From positions 1 through 56,399 of the forward strand of contig NZ_NPEV01000037.1 of assembly GCF_003258835.1 (NCBI RefSeq): a stretch of DNA of 56,399 nucleotides, read 5' to 3'. Below, in pieces: positions 54,370 to 56,399 of this stretch. Positions within the stretch are counted from its first letter, which is position 1. The number at the start of each line of letters is the position of its first letter. The notes under the pieces were generated by a model. That model was not told the origin of the DNA and searched no databases. It saw nothing but the letters and a program-made list of their open reading frames with translations. The DNA is from Rhodobium orientis (GTDB lineage Bacteria; Pseudomonadota; Alphaproteobacteria; Rhizobiales; Rhodobiaceae). The position numbers and the translations under genes were made by a program.

Positions 54370-55260
54370 CTATTCGGCCGCCTGGGATTGGGGCACGAAG
54401 CCTCCCAGATCAACATCGGCCATGGCATCGACGAAGGTGGCGATGTCGCGCTCCAGCCGTCCCCAGCCGGCGGCGCGCTCGTAGGTCCGCTCGTCCATAT
54501 AGAGCGCGCGGTTGACCTCGACCTGCAGGGCATGGAGCCCCTGGGCCGGGCGGCCGTAATGCTCGGTGATGAAGCCGCCGGCATAGGGCTTGTTGCGGGC
54601 GACCGAGTAGCCGAGGCTGCGCAGCACGCGCGCCGCGGTGTCCGAGACGATGTCGCTGCAGGAGGTGCCGAAGCGGTCGCCGATGACGAAGTCGGGCCGG
54701 CGCCAGCGATCCTGGCCGCGCACGACCGACGGCATGGAATGGCAGTCGATCAGCACCGCATGGCCGAAGCGGACATGGGTTTCGGCGAGAATGCGCCGCA
54801 GCGCCGCGTGATAGGGCTTGTAGAGCATCTCGATGCGGCGCATGGCGTCGGCGAGCGGCAGGCGGTCGATATAGATCTCCTGGCGCTCTGCGACGATGCG
54901 CGCGATCGTGCCGAGCCCGCTGGCGACCCGCGGCGAGCGGCTGTTGGCATAGCGCGGCAGTTCGCCGTCGATCATCGCCGGATCGAGCTCGTAGGGCTCG
55001 CGGTTGACGTCGAGATAGGCGCGCGGAAAGCGCGCCCGCAGCATCGGCGCGCCGCGTGCAATGGCAGCGGCAAACAGCTCGTCGACGAAGGAATCCTCCG
55101 ACCGGCGGATGGTGTTCTCGCACAGCCGCGAGGCTTCCAGGAACGCTTCGGGGTAGTCGTGGCCCGAGTGCGGCGAATTGAAGACGAAAGGAATCTCGTG
55201 GGCGGCCGGGCGGATCACCTCGAACGGTGGACTGTCGTCGAAATTTTCGATGATCTTCAT
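54370..55260 (-). CDS. N-formylglutamate amidohydrolase family protein
   Basis: A 296-aa metallo-hydrolase of the HutG-like (FGase) family, which removes formate from N-formylglutamate in histidine breakdown. Marks: PFVFNSPHSGHDYPEAFLEA, FVDELFAAAIARGAPML, AYLDVNREPYELDPAM, VLIDCHSMPS and ALQVEVNRALYMDE. No other hut gene is present, so the true substrate may differ. It is next to hisN and cpdR, an order I know from Rhizobiales genomes. The start is ATG at 55260. Confidence 0.9.
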   Translation of the reverse strand: MKIIENFDDSPPFEVIRPAAHEIPFVFNSPHSGHDYPEAFLEASRLCENTIRRSEDSFVDELFAAAIARGAPMLRARFPRAYLDVNREPYELDPAMIDGELPRYANSRSPRVASGLGTIARIVAERQEIYIDRLPLADAMRRIEMLYKPYHAALRRILAETHVRFGHAVLIDCHSMPSVVRGQDRWRRPDFVIGDRFGTSCSDIVSDTAARVLRSLGYSVARNKPYAGGFITEHYGRPAQGLHALQVEVNRALYMDERTYERAAGWGRLERDIATFVDAMADVDLGGFVPQSQAAE

Positions 55261-55467
55261 CGCGTCAGTTTGCTATTCTGCCGGGCCGGATGGAAGGACG
55301 GAGCAAATGGTTAATGGCGGGCATGGTGCCAAGAACGCACGGCGCTGTCCATCGCTGCCTGCAATCGGCGCCGGTTTCACCGGTTATTTACCAGACCGAC
55401 GGTCTAATGGGGCGACAACGGACGGCAGAGGCCGACAAAGATAATCAAAATCGGAACAGGTACCTGA

Positions 55468-55827
55468 ATGTCGCGGATACTCCTTGCCGAAGACGACAAC
55501 GATATGCGTCGTTTTCTCACCAAAGCCCTCCAGACCGCGGGCTATGACGTCATCTCTTTCGACAATGGCCGCAGCGCCTATGAGCGGGTGCGCGAGGAGC
55601 CATTCACGCTGCTGCTGACCGATATCGTGATGCCGGAGATGGACGGCATCGAGCTTGCCCGCCGGGCGACCCAGCTCGATCCGGACCTGAAGGTCATGTT
55701 CATCACCGGCTTTGCCGCCGTCGCGCTCAATCCGGATTCCAACGCCCCCAAGGACGCCAAGGTGCTGTCCAAGCCCTTCCACCTGCGCGAGCTCGTCAAC
55801 GAGGTCGAGCGGCTGCTGGCGGCCTGA
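55468..55827 (+). CDS. cpdR: response regulator CpdR
   Basis: A 119-aa single receiver domain, near-identical in pattern to CpdR: SRILLAEDDNDMRRFLTKAL, phospho-acceptor Asp52 in LLTDIVMPEMDGIELARRA, FITGFAAVALNPDSNAPKDA and VLSKPFHLRELVNEVERLL. In alphaproteobacteria unphosphorylated CpdR brings ClpXP and its substrates to the cell pole, controlling CtrA loss and the cell cycle; the CckA-ChpT relay phosphorylates it. Ends 150 bp before tRNA-Val. Confidence 0.95.
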   Translation: MSRILLAEDDNDMRRFLTKALQTAGYDVISFDNGRSAYERVREEPFTLLLTDIVMPEMDGIELARRATQLDPDLKVMFITGFAAVALNPDSNAPKDAKVLSKPFHLRELVNEVERLLAA

Positions 55828-55960
55828 TCCGGGCGGCTGCGAACAGCCTGAAGCGGGCGGCATATCGTCCGCCGACCGGTTTTGCCGGCCTGGCCGTCTT
55901 TTCGGGTCTTGCACGGCGCAACGAAGCCGGCTATATCCCCCGAACGTCGTCCCGGCGACG

Positions 55961-55979
55961 CCAAAACCCCGGGTTTTGG
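55961..55979. repeat. 19-bp palindrome touching the tRNA-Val 5' end
   Basis: CCAAAACCC-C-GGGTTTTGG is perfect, and its last two bases are the first two of the tRNA. It would form a leader hairpin in the precursor RNA or act on DNA. Confidence 0.7.
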
Positions 55980-56052
55980 GCGGTTAGCTCAGCGGGAGAG
56001 CACTACGTTGACATCGTAGGGGTCACTGGTTCAATCCCAGTACCGCCCACCA
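55978..56052 (+). tRNA. tRNA-Val (anticodon GAC)
   Basis: Complete cloverleaf with encoded CCA. The acceptor GGGCGGT pairs with ACCGCCC; D-arm GCTC/GAGC; anticodon stem CTACG/CGTAG with loop TTGACAT (GAC); T-arm CTGGT-TCAATCC-CAG type. Discriminator A and CCA at 56049-56052. Confidence 0.97.
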
Positions 56053-56063
56053 TTCTTTTCCAC

Positions 56064-56399
56064 TCACGCCAAACTCGCTTCGCTCGCTGGCTCCGTGAGG
56101 GCCTCGCATGAGCTCGGGCGGCCGGTCGGCCTTGCGAAGCCGTTGGCTTCATTGGGGCATCTCACGGCAGTTCGCTTCGCTCACGCCTGCGATGGCGCGG
56201 CGCATCGGCGCCGACGGGCGGTCGCCCTTGCGAGCCCTTTGGGTTCGGGTTTTGTCTCACGGCCGAGCGTTCGCTAGCGCTCACTGGCCTGCGACGGCGC
56301 GGCCTGACCGGCCGGCGCCCGTTCGGGCTTGCGAGCCCTGCGGGCTCGGTTCTTCCCACTCACGCCAAACTCGCTTCGCTCGCTGGCTCCGTGGGGGCC
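56064..56399. repeat. degenerate roughly 98-bp tandem repeat after tRNA-Val, open at the window end
   Basis: Units begin TCACG(C/G)C at 56064, 56162, 56257 and 56360 (steps 98, 95 and 103). Each carries a TCGCTTCGCTC-like element and ends with a GC stem such as GCGAGCCCTGCGGGCTCG. The first and last units are nearly identical: 43 of 44 bases match between 56060-56103 and 56356-56399. No gene is supported in it. Confidence 0.75.

Noticed and set aside
55978..56399. An integrated element attached to tRNA-Val
   Set aside because: The tRNA is complete, no integrase is seen and no 3' tRNA fragment is repeated within the window. The repeat downstream is unrelated to the tRNA 3' end.
56064..56399. 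CRISPR array
   Set aside because: Unit spacing near 98 bp, degenerate whole-unit similarity and no repeat-spacer alternation.

Overview
The window is GC-rich, densely packed alphaproteobacterial chromosome, most likely from the order Hyphomicrobiales (Rhizobiales). Supporting this are a CpdR-type response regulator next to a tRNA-Val(GAC), the hisN / N-formylglutamate amidohydrolase / cpdR gene order, a DUF459 SGNH hydrolase, a KdsD sugar isomerase, a short Rhizobiales-type basic protein, and many GTG or TTG starts. No phage, transposase, integrase or CRISPR array is visible. The genus cannot be named from this sequence.

Layout. (1) 0.2-3.4 kb, minus strand: a cobalt-type nitrile hydratase operon (alpha, beta, accessory protein) with a class-I-glutaminase-like C26 hydrolase at its head and a beta-carbonic anhydrase at its tail. 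(2) 3.7-7.1 kb, plus: a TRAP transporter of the TakP (2-oxoacid) type, with a strong terminator between the binding protein and the two permeases. (3) 7.1-9.2 kb, minus: a transglutaminase-like protein, a small basic protein and a DUF2164 protein. (4) 9.3-22.0 kb, plus: a fused indolepyruvate ferredoxin oxidoreductase, an acyl-CoA synthetase, a complete Liv-type ABC transporter with a VOC protein between its two permeases, and a phenylacetate-CoA-ligase-like enzyme; together they look like a route from aromatic amino acids or acids to arylacetyl-CoA. (5) 22.2-32.2 kb: two receiver proteins, a periplasmic 5'-nucleotidase, a 10-TM metal exporter, ferrochelatase, an SPFH/NfeD pair, a MotA/MotB-like stator pair and KdsD. 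(6) 32.4-36.6 kb, plus: envelope proteins (beta-barrel porin, MltB-type transglycosylase, SGNH hydrolase). (7) 36.7-42.9 kb, minus: gltBD glutamate synthase. (8) 43.6-46.2 kb, plus: a four-gene bufferin (MNIO RiPP) operon, bufABCD. (9) 46.3-53.1 kb: threonine aldolase, a patatin lipoprotein, a small heat-shock protein with a possible RNA thermometer, a secreted PepSY-like protein, a DMT exporter divergent from a LysR regulator, and an alpha/beta hydrolase. (10) 53.2-56.4 kb: hisN, a strong candidate small RNA, N-formylglutamate amidohydrolase, cpdR, tRNA-Val, and a degenerate tandem repeat that runs off the window.

The most noteworthy system is the bufferin operon. A secreted four-cysteine precursor is followed by its multinuclear iron oxidase (DUF692), a DUF2063 partner and a DoxX membrane protein. 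The family is known to make copper-binding thiooxazole peptides, so the system class is not new, but this locus has its own features. The best unannotated element is a roughly 95-nt intergenic RNA at 54.2-54.3 kb. It has a near-consensus promoter, two anti-Shine-Dalgarno-like motifs and a perfect-looking GNRA-capped terminator, and no protein gene lies upstream of it on the same strand.
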